Notes under the pieces: model-generated | The model's database searches: none | What the model was told of the DNA's origin: nothing | Seen by the model: only the letters and a program-made list of their open reading frames with translations | Shown here: positions 35,152-44,532 of the stretch, one piece after another | How positions within the stretch are numbered: the first letter of the stretch is position 1 | Layout: each line of letters opens with the position of its first letter | Source of the DNA: GCA-002708315 sp964460905 | GTDB taxonomy: Bacteria; Bacteroidota; Bacteroidia; Bacteroidales; F082 | Reading direction: 5' to 3' | DNA length: 64,000 nucleotides | Assembly (NCBI GenBank): GCA_964460905.1 | Contig: CAYWRM010000006.1 | Location: 1 to 64,000 of the forward strand | Position numbers and translations under genes: made by a program

Positions 35152-36363
35152 ATGATAAGGTTTATAATTAAATATCGGTTTCTTATTGTGATTTTATTCA
35201 TGCTTGGAGCATATAATCAGGTGCTTAGCCAAACTAATTGCGAAGAACAGAATGAGGCCGATTTAGTTAATTTTTCATCATTGAGCCCAGTACAATCAGA
35301 AATCAATGATCTTAAAGGATGGGCAAAGCAGGATAATGGTAATTGGTTCTCTGCCCCAAACCGAATCCCATTTACTGATGAACGAACAAATAAAAGTACA
35401 CGTGGTGAGCGAAAACTAGGTCAAGATAACATTATCTCATTACAATTGCGTAAGGTAATGATAGAGAATAAACAATATAATGTAATTGTTAAAAAATATT
35501 ATGATGGTGAGTACGAGTTTCCCGTTCTACTTGAAAATTGGACAGGGTTTAAATCTCTTGATTTTTATGTTTTCCCCAGTTATAAGCTTGAAGAAATATT
35601 ACCCGACGAGATACCATTCAACAAACAATATGCTGTAAATTTAAATTTGTATGCACGAGGTACTGTCCGAGATTATGAAAAAAAGGTTGAAGATGATGAA
35701 ATTGTACGTGCAATTCAGAGAGTCGAGCGAGGCGAAATTGTAAACGACTGGAATATTATTTTTGCAGTTTTTCCCATTAAAAATGGTGATCAGGAAGTTA
35801 TAAGATTTAAGCTTATTAAATCGTTCAACAAGAATTATCTTTCCAGCTTTTATACCGCACCTTCAAACTGGGAGAAGAATTTTGAAATGACATTTTACGA
35901 AACAAAATTTTTTAGGTTCAAATCGTTTATTAGAGATGCTCAAGAGTACATATTAGATGTTACTGAGAATGTTGATAACCTTACTGCCAGCAGTTCGTAC
36001 GAAAATAATTATAACTGGGGAATATTAAAATATCAGATGGGAGATTGGCCAAATGCAATTGATTATTTTAGCAAAGCTATAGCTGATAAACCGGATACAC
36101 AGGATTTTCTTATTTATTCATTTAGAGGTAATGCTCGTAGTAAAATGCATAAGTATAATGATGCCATTGATGATTTTGATAAGGCGCTGGATATCAAACC
36201 TACAGATATAATGGAATATTCAAACTGGGTTAAAAATTATTTTAATCGTGGTGTTGCAAAATATTACCTAAACGATTTGGAAGGTGCCTGTAAAGATTGG
36301 AATAAGTCGCTTGAACTTGGTTTTGGCCAGGCTCATGATTTTATAATGGATTATTGTGAATAA
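35152..36363 (+). CDS. Secreted TPR-repeat protein
   Basis: 403 residues from the ATG at 35152; the open frame extends upstream only through a TTG. A signal peptide (about 1-27, ending QVLSQ) is followed by a beta-rich central part with charged strands (about 30-260) and then tetratricopeptide repeats (about 275-400): YNWGILKYQMGDWPNAIDYF, FRGNARSKMHKYNDAIDDFD and FNRGVAKYYLNDLEGACKDW. The protein is probably periplasmic. It lies 19 bases before the barrel-SPOR gene and is likely co-transcribed, which suggests a scaffold for envelope assembly. No known family name was recognised for the central part. Confidence 0.8.
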   Translation: MIRFIIKYRFLIVILFMLGAYNQVLSQTNCEEQNEADLVNFSSLSPVQSEINDLKGWAKQDNGNWFSAPNRIPFTDERTNKSTRGERKLGQDNIISLQLRKVMIENKQYNVIVKKYYDGEYEFPVLLENWTGFKSLDFYVFPSYKLEEILPDEIPFNKQYAVNLNLYARGTVRDYEKKVEDDEIVRAIQRVERGEIVNDWNIIFAVFPIKNGDQEVIRFKLIKSFNKNYLSSFYTAPSNWEKNFEMTFYETKFFRFKSFIRDAQEYILDVTENVDNLTASSSYENNYNWGILKYQMGDWPNAIDYFSKAIADKPDTQDFLIYSFRGNARSKMHKYNDAIDDFDKALDIKPTDIMEYSNWVKNYFNRGVAKYYLNDLEGACKDWNKSLELGFGQAHDFIMDYCE

Positions 36364-36382
36364 ATAGATAAGGTGCTTACCG

Positions 36383-37555
36383 ATGCCCGATAGAAGTTTT
36401 ATTAAAATATTCTTTACTTTTCTTTTTGTTGTTCTTATTATGAACAGCAATGGGCAAACAACAAATAAATCTAACAACGGTTTTACCGATGATCTGCAAA
36501 TAAATTTCAATCTTGGATTTACGGAGTTTTATGGTGATGCCAGCAATAATGGCTATTTTAAAAAGTTTTCGGGAGAAATAGCATTTTCTTCAGGAATTAC
36601 TGTAAGGAAATATTTAAGTCCTGTATTTGGGGTGGGAGTAAACCTCTGGTATTCGGGGCTCAAAAGTCATAAGGATAGAAGGGCAACAGGTGATACAGCC
36701 AATTTTTTATTAACAGGGAAATATTTTGATGGTAATTTAAACCTTCTTATTGATTTTAGCAACTTGTTTTGGGGACCTAGTTCGCGTAAGCTATCAGTTT
36801 ATGGAACATTGGGATTGGGATACGCCTCATGGAATAGCCAGTTAGCAGATTCAATAACAGGCATAATATTAAATAGTGGCGATGCCCTTGGTGATAATTC
36901 CTATAAGAAAGGTGGATTTGTTTTTCCCATAGGGCTGGGTGTAAATTATATGTTAAGCAATACATGGGCCTTAAATTTTGAAATGAATTTGAGAACTGTG
37001 TTAAACGATGATGTTGACGTTTGGCGTGATGGATTTAAGTATGATCAGCCATTGTATACTTCTATCGGAGTTTCGTATTTTATTAATAGGAAAGCAAAGT
37101 CAAAACCAAAAACGGTAAGGGTTAAGTCTCAACAAGATAAAAAAACTGCTCCAAAAGAGGTGCCCCTTAGCGAAATACCTTTCTATGATTACCGTGTGGG
37201 ATCTGATAGCCAAAAAAAATCAGGAAATGCTGATCCCGATGTTATAACTATTAAGGCACCCGTTGATAAAAAAACAGATGTAAGTCCTGATATTACATAC
37301 CGTGTGCAAGTACTTGCTAAGCGTGATAAACTACCCTCCTTCAATTATATTAGAGAAAAATTAAATATTGTTGGTGATATTTATGAGAACTATCAGGATG
37401 GTATTTATCGATATTCAACCGGAAGCTTTAACACTTATCAGGAAGCAGTTCGGCACAATTATCTAATGAAGGATAAAGGTGTAGTTGATGCATTTGTTGT
37501 TGCGTACAAAAATGATATTAGAATACACATCACAGTTAATATGAAAAGCAATTAA
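36383..37555 (+). CDS. Outer-membrane beta-barrel protein with SPOR-like C-terminal domain
   Basis: 390 residues. A signal-like start (about 1-25) leads to barrel strands (about 33-235, INFNLGFTEFYGDASNNGYF to YTSIGVSYFINRKAK), a Lys/Pro-rich linker (about 236-300) and a C-terminal segment (about 305-385) with TYRVQVLAKRDKLPSFNYI and GIYRYSTGSFNTYQEAVRHN that resembles a SPOR peptidoglycan-binding domain. It may therefore tie the outer membrane to the cell wall. It is the second gene after the TPR protein and convergent, five bases apart, with the next gene. Confidence 0.78.
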   Translation: MPDRSFIKIFFTFLFVVLIMNSNGQTTNKSNNGFTDDLQINFNLGFTEFYGDASNNGYFKKFSGEIAFSSGITVRKYLSPVFGVGVNLWYSGLKSHKDRRATGDTANFLLTGKYFDGNLNLLIDFSNLFWGPSSRKLSVYGTLGLGYASWNSQLADSITGIILNSGDALGDNSYKKGGFVFPIGLGVNYMLSNTWALNFEMNLRTVLNDDVDVWRDGFKYDQPLYTSIGVSYFINRKAKSKPKTVRVKSQQDKKTAPKEVPLSEIPFYDYRVGSDSQKKSGNADPDVITIKAPVDKKTDVSPDITYRVQVLAKRDKLPSFNYIREKLNIVGDIYENYQDGIYRYSTGSFNTYQEAVRHNYLMKDKGVVDAFVVAYKNDIRIHITVNMKSN

Positions 37556-37559
37556 GGGA

Positions 37560-38804
37560 TCAATACAAAAGATTGGGGATTTGTATATTAACTTTCTCAT
37601 CTACTATCATAACCAACTTATAAGATACACCTGTTCCCATATCTAAAAAATGAGCCTTACCATCAACTCCTACCTTTGCCCATTCAACTGGTTTCCATTC
37701 ATCTTCATTAAAAACAGCAAGATATACAAATTGCAAAGTATCAGAGCAGTCAACGGTTATATCCGAAGTTTTTAAGTATTCATTCGTAACATCTAAATAA
37801 TTATAGTTTCCCAAGAAAGGAGGAGTATGTATACTTTTATCTTTAATAGAAAACAGGCTTTTCGGATTATCAGCATATGATCGGCGATAAACCTTGGCAA
37901 CTTTCCCTTGTGGATAAGGAGTTTTAATATCATCAGAGTTTGTAAGAACCAGTTTAGAATTATCAGGAAGAATAACTGTTGTGGAATAGAAGCCTAATGT
38001 TGAATCAGCAAAAAATGGAGTGTAATCAAGGGCTGCTGCAATACCCAAACTTCGTAGAGCTTTAACTTTGTATGTGTTGATATCAAGAAGGTTACCTTTC
38101 CCGGTTTCTTCACATTGGGCAATATTTTTTGTGTTGGGATTAACGGCATATCTTTCATCGTACGTAATTTGACTATTAATATGTTTATTCAAAACTGTGG
38201 CAGTTTCAATAATATTAGAGCCTGTTAAATGACTATATTTTTTATGAAAGTACTTTGTAAATGGTTCAACTTCCTCATTTGCTACACGATAAGGAAGAAT
38301 ATATTCAAGGAATACATTGAAATCATAATTGCTTTCCCAAGTGCCGTTTTGCCATGTGGAATATGAATTATTAATATGTTCGATTAAAAATCCAGAGTTT
38401 ATTGTATCAATATCCAACCAAATTGAATCGGTTTTGTAGATAAGTTTACCGAATTCCACTTCCATTGATTCCTTGTACTTTTGAATCGAGGAATAATTGG
38501 GAAAACTTTCAATATCGATATCTAGTATATTTTCAGATGAATCACTAAGAGACATTATGAAACTATAATTATTTTCCAGATTTTGTATAAGAAAATATGC
38601 TGATTTAAGCTTAAGAGAATCCTCGGGATTCTGAAATGCAAGTATTACCTTTAGTAGATCAGTTTTACGTAGGTCTGAATTATTCAAGGTGCTAAGAACT
38701 TCTTTAGGAATACCCGGCTTTTTCGACTTAAGGCAACTACTACTTATTGTTGCAATAAGCAAAATCAAGGTAAAAAGAATATATTTCCGTACAGGCAAAG
38801 CCAA
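37560..38804 (-). CDS. Transglutaminase-like domain lipoprotein
   Basis: 414 residues. ATISSSCLKS is a lipobox (Cys24). A transglutaminase-like core (about 195-275) shows the catalytic Cys in IAQCEETGKGNLLD and the typical follow-up VKALRSLGIAAALDYTPFF. The rest is an N-terminal helical part and a C-terminal beta domain. The reaction could be cross-linking or proteolysis; the family is wide and the His/Asp of the triad could not be fixed by eye. The start is TTG, as there is no in-frame ATG before the hydrophobic segment and a stop lies nine codons upstream. It stands just outside the Bat operon and reads the same way. Confidence 0.75.
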   Translation of the reverse strand: MALPVRKYILFTLILLIATISSSCLKSKKPGIPKEVLSTLNNSDLRKTDLLKVILAFQNPEDSLKLKSAYFLIQNLENNYSFIMSLSDSSENILDIDIESFPNYSSIQKYKESMEVEFGKLIYKTDSIWLDIDTINSGFLIEHINNSYSTWQNGTWESNYDFNVFLEYILPYRVANEEVEPFTKYFHKKYSHLTGSNIIETATVLNKHINSQITYDERYAVNPNTKNIAQCEETGKGNLLDINTYKVKALRSLGIAAALDYTPFFADSTLGFYSTTVILPDNSKLVLTNSDDIKTPYPQGKVAKVYRRSYADNPKSLFSIKDKSIHTPPFLGNYNYLDVTNEYLKTSDITVDCSDTLQFVYLAVFNEDEWKPVEWAKVGVDGKAHFLDMGTGVSYKLVMIVDEKVNIQIPNLLY

Positions 38805-38890
38805 ATATTGTAGGTGGACTTTATTTTACTGAAAAACAGGGAAATTGTTTCATTTACTCTAGTTGAATTCAAAAATAGTTGACAACTATT

Positions 38891-39655
38891 CTAAATTTCC
38901 TTAATAGATTTCACAGGTAGCCATCCAACGCTTCCATTCTGAATTTTTATTTCAACCCAGTTATCTATTTTGTCAATTATTTTCACTTTTGTGCCTTCGT
39001 GAATAACAAAAAGGTCAACGGCATTTTGAGTAGGCGAGCTTTTAACTGTTATTGATGATGTAAAAACAATAGCCTCATTTTGCTCGATATTATAATAATA
39101 TTTTTGTGATGCTAAAGCAGATGAAATAATGGTTACTATTAGGAACAACGTCCCAACATAAAACGACAGTTTTCGATTACTGCGCTTTTTTGAGATAATA
39201 AATAAACCAATTGTTATAATAAGAAAAGCAAAGGATATTAATGAAAAAATGGCCCATGCATCAGCACCCAGTGCATTGTAAAAGAAATTCCACCACTTTT
39301 GATAGAAAAGCTCCGGTACTTTCTCAATTTTGTCAACAATCATGCTGTTTGCAATGCTTAAATTATACTGAACATCCTCATCAATTGGTAATAGTTTTTT
39401 AGCTTTTTCATAATAAAGTATTGCTGAAGCAATATCATTATTCTTAAAATAAGCATTACCCATATTATAATACAACTTCCCTGATTCAACACGTGTGCTA
39501 AGCACCTGGTTATATGTGCTTAATGCAGAATCGTAAAGGCCATTATTATAAGCATTATTTGCTGTAACTATCAATGAATCGGGGACAATAGCAAACATGT
39601 TTACAGTTATAATCTGTAAACAAACTATGAAAATATACTTTAGAATTTTAATCAT
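38891..39655 (-). CDS. batE: BatE: TPR and SH3-domain membrane protein
   Basis: 254 residues. A signal peptide (about 1-22) precedes two to three TPR units (about 28-105, ALSTYNQVLSTRVESGKLYY and ASAILYYEKAKKLLPIDEDV), then two transmembrane helices (about 137-158 and 165-185) and a bacterial SH3-like domain (about 193-252) ending NGSVGWLPVKSIKEI. This order is that of BatE in Bacteroidota aerotolerance loci. It is the last gene of the minus-strand Bat set, 39 bases after batD. The SH3 domain probably faces the periplasm and contacts cell wall or partner proteins. Confidence 0.88.
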   Translation of the reverse strand: MIKILKYIFIVCLQIITVNMFAIVPDSLIVTANNAYNNGLYDSALSTYNQVLSTRVESGKLYYNMGNAYFKNNDIASAILYYEKAKKLLPIDEDVQYNLSIANSMIVDKIEKVPELFYQKWWNFFYNALGADAWAIFSLISFAFLIITIGLFIISKKRSNRKLSFYVGTLFLIVTIISSALASQKYYYNIEQNEAIVFTSSITVKSSPTQNAVDLFVIHEGTKVKIIDKIDNWVEIKIQNGSVGWLPVKSIKEI

Positions 39656-39660
39656 ATCAA

Positions 39661-39694
39661 TTCTTGATTCTTACATCCTGTTTCTTGCATCCTT
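39661..39694. repeat. Degenerate heptamer tract between batD and batE
   Basis: Units TTCTTGA, TTCTTAC, ATCCTG, TTTCTTGC and ATCCTTC fill the gap between the two genes. Confidence 0.55.
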
Positions 39695-41545
39695 CTACTT
39701 CAACGCTTTTTCGGCTTGTAAAATTGCTGTTACCGATTCATTATAAATTGTTTCCATCTTACCACTTGAATCACCGGGCGCAAATCTGGCAAATTCAATA
39801 TTATTTAGAGTAACAACAAAACTTTCAATTACAATATCTTCAACAGCTTTATTTTTAAGGGCATCTACTACTGTTTCAATTGACAGTTCTGATTGTTGTA
39901 AGCTAAACTTGTCAGCGATATATCCCCAAAGAGCTTGTGCAATTTCATCATAATAGGCTTTCTCGTCGCCTGCATCTTTATACTTACCAGCCAATTTAAG
40001 CCGAGTTTTAGCAATTTTATTTGCCTTTCTGTTCTTCATTAATCCCACATCCGATTTTAGCTTAACAAAACGAGAAATTACAATTATTATAATAATAATA
40101 ATGATAATTGGAAGTATGAGCAAAATGAAAAAAGTATTTGATAAAAACAAAAATTTTCCTTGCTGTTTAAAGCTAAAAGGAAGCGTTTTTATATGGTGAA
40201 TATCTTTCCCGATAAACCTTATATCTTCCTGTGCTGAGGAGCTATATGAGATACCTTTTGATGATGACATCTCCCCTTTATCAACATGAATTTTATAGTC
40301 TTCGGAAGAAATATTGTAATACCGTTTATCTGTTGGATTAAAATAGCTGAATGTTATGGGTTTTATCTCAAAATCGCCCCCATTACGTGGAATTGATAGA
40401 TATTCAAATTTCTTTTTCCCTGAAATACCCGTACTACTTGTTTTAATGTCACTCGTGATTTTAGGGTCAAAGCTTTCAAAATCAGAGGGAAAAATAACCT
40501 TTGGAAGCTCAATTAATTCCAAATTACCTTTTCCTGATATTGTATAAGTAAGGGTAAGGGCATCATTTGCAGTTAAATTTGTTCTGTCAATACGGCTGCT
40601 TAATCTAAAATTACCAACAGCACCGCTAAAACCCTCAGGTTTACCCTGCTGTGGAAGTGGTGCTACGTTTACAGTTATTGGTTTTGATTTTAGAATAGTA
40701 ACTACATTCTTAACATTCCTGTTAAAAAATGGGTCATTAAAAAATTCATCAAAAGGATCACCGCGTCTTCGTTTACTTTGAACTCTTAACTGTACAGTGC
40801 ATTCCATTTCAGCAGGTTCAATTATGAGTTTGCCGGTTTTTTGTGGGAAAATAGCGAATTTGCTAATTTCTGCTACAATATATTCCTCTCCATTTATTAT
40901 TTCTGTTTTTTGTTGATATTGTCGATTATCATCCATCAGGCTTTTCGACCAAAAGCCTTGAAAGGATGATAGTTTTTTTACCATGAGGTTTGAAATAGGT
41001 ACCTTTGTGTAAATCTTGTAAGTAAGTATAACCTGTTGCCCAATAGTTGGTTTTGTGTTACTAATATATGCTCTTATATAAACATCTTCATCCTGTAATA
41101 TACCTTCCTGTGCAGGTTGCTTAGTTTTATTTTGAGTGACATTTCTCTGCTGAGATGCGGTTCCTTTTACAATCTTTATCTTTAAACTATTAGACTTAAC
41201 TTTTGTTCTGTCAACAGTTGCCGTAGCCGGACTAATTACAACATGACCCTCCTTAGTTGCCTGAACAATATAAGTATACGTCTTGGTATAGTTCTGAGTC
41301 ATTTTTCCATTTATATACTGAATGCTTGAATTACTGGAAGTGCTTGGGCCTGACAGCACTTGTAAGATCCCAAAATTAGGTGAACGAAAGTTGTCAGCAT
41401 CCTGATTTATTTCATACACTACACGAAATCGCTCACCAACTTTAACATTTTGTTTGGCAGTGCCAACAAAGCGCACTTCACCATCGGCATGGCCAATTAG
41501 TCCAGAGGTTATTATTAACGATAATATTAAAATTCGTTTAATCAT
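39695..41545 (-). CDS. batD: BatD: oxygen-tolerance membrane protein
   Basis: 616 residues. A signal peptide (about 1-20) is followed by a large periplasmic beta-sandwich region (about 22-460) with DVYIRAYISNTKPTIGQQVI and NFRLSSRIDRTNLTANDALT, typical of the BatD family, then a transmembrane helix (about 478-498, TFFILLILPIIIIIIIIIVI) and a cytoplasmic helical tail. A stretch of about nine isoleucines in the helix comes from an ATA/ATT-rich DNA run. BatD is thought to work with the von Willebrand A proteins BatA and BatB. Length and order are as in other Bacteroidota. Confidence 0.9.
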   Translation of the reverse strand: MIKRILILSLIITSGLIGHADGEVRFVGTAKQNVKVGERFRVVYEINQDADNFRSPNFGILQVLSGPSTSSNSSIQYINGKMTQNYTKTYTYIVQATKEGHVVISPATATVDRTKVKSNSLKIKIVKGTASQQRNVTQNKTKQPAQEGILQDEDVYIRAYISNTKPTIGQQVILTYKIYTKVPISNLMVKKLSSFQGFWSKSLMDDNRQYQQKTEIINGEEYIVAEISKFAIFPQKTGKLIIEPAEMECTVQLRVQSKRRRGDPFDEFFNDPFFNRNVKNVVTILKSKPITVNVAPLPQQGKPEGFSGAVGNFRLSSRIDRTNLTANDALTLTYTISGKGNLELIELPKVIFPSDFESFDPKITSDIKTSSTGISGKKKFEYLSIPRNGGDFEIKPITFSYFNPTDKRYYNISSEDYKIHVDKGEMSSSKGISYSSSAQEDIRFIGKDIHHIKTLPFSFKQQGKFLFLSNTFFILLILPIIIIIIIIIVISRFVKLKSDVGLMKNRKANKIAKTRLKLAGKYKDAGDEKAYYDEIAQALWGYIADKFSLQQSELSIETVVDALKNKAVEDIVIESFVVTLNNIEFARFAPGDSSGKMETIYNESVTAILQAEKALK

Positions 41546-41664
41546 ACTTATATTTCAAAGCTTCAATACTCTAACAAAAAATATTCCATCTTAGTATCTA
41601 TAACACTTCTAATTATATTTTTATTGGTAATATACCAACTAGTCCAGTTTTAGTTACATTAACT

Positions 41665-42438
41665 TTACCAGTCAATATCACTTTTCTTACCTTTTATAGC
41701 CTCTGCTTTTTGCTTTTGCAATTTCTGCAAAGTCTTTTTTTCATCATTATTCAAGGCATCAAGCATTCGCTGGGCATCTTGTTTAGATATTTTTTGAGGT
41801 TCCTGCTTTTGCTGATCCTTTTTTTGATCTCCATTATTCTGATCCTTCTTTTCCTGATCTTTTTTATCCTGGTCTTTATTTTCTTTATCCTGATCCTTTT
41901 TGTTTTGATCTTTTTTTTCTTGATCTTTCTTATCCTGGTCTTTCTTATCTTGATCCTTTTTATCTTGATCTTTTTTATCCTGGTCTTGGTTTTGATCTTG
42001 ATTTTGTTGCTGCTCTTTTAATTTCTTCCTGGCATATTCAAGATTATATTTTGCGTCAGGATCATTGGGGTTCAAACGTAAAGAATTTTTATATGCGTCA
42101 ATACTTTCCTGGAATTTATTTTCCTTCATATAAGTATTTCCAAGATTATAGTATGCCGATGCTTTTTCCTCAGGACTTGTTATGCGCTCTGTAACCTCGG
42201 TAAACAGCTTATTCGACTCTTCGTAGTTCTCTTGCTCGTACATGGCATCGCCAAGATTAAAAGTCCCTTTTGTATATCCCGGTTTTTCCATTAATGCCTT
42301 ACGATATTCTTTTTCGGCTTCAGAGAAGTTTCCTTCTTCGTATTCAGTATTGCCTTGCCGTATTCGCTTTTTTTCTTTTTGAGAATAAGCTGAAGTAGCA
42401 CTCAGGATAAAAACCAGAAATATTATAATAATTCGCAT
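41665..42438 (-). CDS. batC: BatC: TPR protein with KDQDK pentapeptide repeats
   Basis: 257 residues from the ATG at 42438; the open frame runs 25 codons further into batB. After a signal peptide (about 1-19) come three TPR units (about 27-135, including KASAYYNLGNTYMKENKFQE and NPNDPDAKYNLEYARK). About a dozen pentapeptides of the KDQDK / KDQEK / KDQNK kind follow (about 145-205). The DNA there (about 41820-42010) is a 15-bp tandem repeat. The tail (KISKQDAQRMLDALNNDEKK) is the usual BatC end. TPR units probably hold the Bat proteins together. The repeat number is likely to vary between strains. Confidence 0.88.
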   Translation of the reverse strand: MRIIIIFLVFILSATSAYSQKEKKRIRQGNTEYEEGNFSEAEKEYRKALMEKPGYTKGTFNLGDAMYEQENYEESNKLFTEVTERITSPEEKASAYYNLGNTYMKENKFQESIDAYKNSLRLNPNDPDAKYNLEYARKKLKEQQQNQDQNQDQDKKDQDKKDQDKKDQDKKDQEKKDQNKKDQDKENKDQDKKDQEKKDQNNGDQKKDQQKQEPQKISKQDAQRMLDALNNDEKKTLQKLQKQKAEAIKGKKSDIDW

Positions 42439-42448
42439 ATCTACATTC

Positions 42449-43480
42449 TTATTTTCCAAAAAAATCAAACTTCTTAGCCCATCTTGTTTTTCTGTCGGCA
42501 ACCAACAACTCAACTATCAATAGAAATATGGCTAACCCCATAAATATCTGAAAGCGATCTTCATAATCAGTAAATTGCCTTGTTTCAATCTCCTTTTTGT
42601 CGATTGCATTAATGTCATCAAAAATACGTTTTAACCCTGAGCTGGCATTGTTAGCCCTTGCGTAAGCACCTCCTCCGGCTGCCGCTATTTGCCTAAGCAT
42701 ATCTTCGTTAAGCTTAGTAACAACAGTAGTATTTTTTTTGTCTTTCTTAAATCCGGTTTGAACCCCGTATTTGTTATATAGTGGTATAGGAGCTCCTTCG
42801 GGTAATCCCATTCCAATGGTAAAAACATTAATGCCTAGCTCATTTGCCATCGTGGCAGCTTCTATTGCATCGTCTTCATGATTTTCTCCGTCGGTAATAA
42901 CAATAATTGCTTTGTTATGATCAGTTTCTCCAAAGCTGAGCGTTGCCAATTCAATAGCTTCTCCAATAGCAGTTCCCTGCGTTGGGACAATTTTAGTATC
43001 AACAGCAGACAAAAAGAGCTTTGCAGCTGAATAATCGGTAGTTAATGGTAATTGCTTATAAGCATTTCCTGCGAAAATTATTATTCCAACTCTGTCGCCT
43101 TGTAGCTTGTCAATCAATGTTGATATTGCAAGTTTGGATCTTTCCAACCTGTTAGGCTTAATATCTTCTGCTAACATTGAAGTAGATACGTCAAGTACCA
43201 AATACAGGTCGATACCTTCTCGTTTTATATTTTCAAGCTTCGATCCAATTTGGGGGTCAGCAATACCAATAATTATAAATGTAACTGCTAATAATATCAA
43301 TAAGAATTTAAGCAAAGGTTTTGACGAAGAAACTTCAGGCATGAGGTTCATAATTACTTTTTCATCACCAAATCTCCTTTTTGCTTTTTTGAGCCACATA
43401 CTATAAAGCCAGTATAAAATGGCAAAAACAAAAATAAGTGCCAAGAGAAAGAAATATTCTGTATGTGCAAATTTTAGCAT
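42449..43480 (-). CDS. batB: BatB: von Willebrand factor A membrane protein
   Basis: 343 residues. Two N-terminal transmembrane helices (about 9-28 and 57-75) are followed by a VWA domain (about 88-290) with the metal-binding MIDAS residues in LVLDVSTSMLAED, the Thr of PTQGTAIGEA and the Asp of ITDGENHEDD, then a C-terminal helix (about 312-330). It lies between batA and batC, 56 bases after batA. BatA and BatB are thought to form a membrane complex with BatD. The MIDAS is complete, so metal-dependent protein binding is expected. Confidence 0.92.
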   Translation of the reverse strand: MLKFAHTEYFFLLALIFVFAILYWLYSMWLKKAKRRFGDEKVIMNLMPEVSSSKPLLKFLLILLAVTFIIIGIADPQIGSKLENIKREGIDLYLVLDVSTSMLAEDIKPNRLERSKLAISTLIDKLQGDRVGIIIFAGNAYKQLPLTTDYSAAKLFLSAVDTKIVPTQGTAIGEAIELATLSFGETDHNKAIIVITDGENHEDDAIEAATMANELGINVFTIGMGLPEGAPIPLYNKYGVQTGFKKDKKNTTVVTKLNEDMLRQIAAAGGGAYARANNASSGLKRIFDDINAIDKKEIETRQFTDYEDRFQIFMGLAIFLLIVELLVADRKTRWAKKFDFFGK

Positions 43481-43536
43481 TTGTTGTTAAGTTATCAAGT
43501 TGTCGTTGTTATCGTAGTTTTCAAATTTCAATTTAA

Positions 43537-44532
43537 TTATGGAAATTTTCGGAATACCAGATATCTTAAAATAATTTCCAATGAAAAAAGTGCTAAAGCT
43601 ATCAAAGCAAACGGCAAGAAGGCTTCATGTTTTTTTCTGAATTCCTGAACATCAATCTTTGATTTTTCAAGGGAGTCAATTTCTTTATAGATTTCTTTAA
43701 GTTTTTTGTTATTGTCAGCTCTAAAATATCTTCCTCCTGTCGTACCTGCAATCTCTTGAAGAAGCTCTTCATCAATTTGAACTTCCATTTGCTGCATTTG
43801 AATACCATATGGAGTTTGAACAGGATAAGGCGCAGTTCCCATTGACCCTATTCCAATGGTATAAACTCTAATTCCAAACATGTGTGCCATTTCTGCTGCC
43901 GACATCGGGTCGACTGATCCTGAATTGTTAACTCCATCAGTAATAAGAATAATAACTTTAGAAATGGCATCCGAATCTTTTAATCTACTCACGGAAGTTG
44001 CTAATCCATCTCCAATTGCTGTTCCATCTTCTATCATACCACTCTGTACCTCTTCAAAAATATTTGAAATCATAGTGTGGTCAGTAGTAAGTGGTACCTG
44101 GGTAAAAGCTTCTCCGCTAAAGATAACCAGGCTAACCCTATCGTTAGGCCTTCGTGAAATAAATTCATCCGCAACATCCTTGGCTGCTTCCAATCTGTCA
44201 GGATCAAAATCCCGAGCTAACATACTTCCCGAAACATCAATTGTCATTACAATATCTATACCTTCAATATGTACATTTTGCTTTGTAGATACTGATTGTG
44301 GACGAGCAAGCGCAACAATGAGGAGGGCAATGGCTAATATTCTAAAAACAAACAAGCTATGAATTAGCCATGTTCTGGGGCTAAGAGTTATTCCTCCAAA
44401 TGCTTCTACTCCCGAAAACCTTAGTTCGGCATTACTTGAACTATTTTTAAACCAATACCAAACAATCAACAATGGAATTACCAATAGTATGTATAAATAT
44501 TCTGGGTTTGCCCAATTATCTATATTCAGCAT
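43537..44532 (-). CDS. batA: BatA: von Willebrand factor A membrane protein
   Basis: 331 residues. N-terminal helices (about 12-28 and 55-75), a VWA domain (about 87-290) with MIDAS residues in MTIDVSGSMLARD, the Thr of EDGTAIGDG and the Asp of LITDGVNNSGS, and a C-terminal helix (about 308-325). It follows the small BatD-like gene without a gap (stop at 44533, start at 44532). It is a close paralogue of BatB, which lies next, the usual pair in Bacteroidota. It is inserted in the inner membrane with the VWA domain probably exposed to the periplasm or cytosol; the side is not decided by sequence. Confidence 0.92.
   Translation of the reverse strand: MLNIDNWANPEYLYILLVIPLLIVWYWFKNSSSNAELRFSGVEAFGGITLSPRTWLIHSLFVFRILAIALLIVALARPQSVSTKQNVHIEGIDIVMTIDVSGSMLARDFDPDRLEAAKDVADEFISRRPNDRVSLVIFSGEAFTQVPLTTDHTMISNIFEEVQSGMIEDGTAIGDGLATSVSRLKDSDAISKVIILITDGVNNSGSVDPMSAAEMAHMFGIRVYTIGIGSMGTAPYPVQTPYGIQMQQMEVQIDEELLQEIAGTTGGRYFRADNNKKLKEIYKEIDSLEKSKIDVQEFRKKHEAFLPFALIALALFSLEIILRYLVFRKFP

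Noticed and set aside
41710..42021. A 103-codon plus-strand open frame rich in Leu/Ile/Phe opposite batC
   Set aside because: It is the mirror of the KDQDK repeat; lysine and aspartate codons read backwards give hydrophobic codons.
43880..44362. A 160-codon plus-strand open frame opposite batA
   Set aside because: It is fully antisense to a clear VWA gene with intact motifs, without its own recognised domain.
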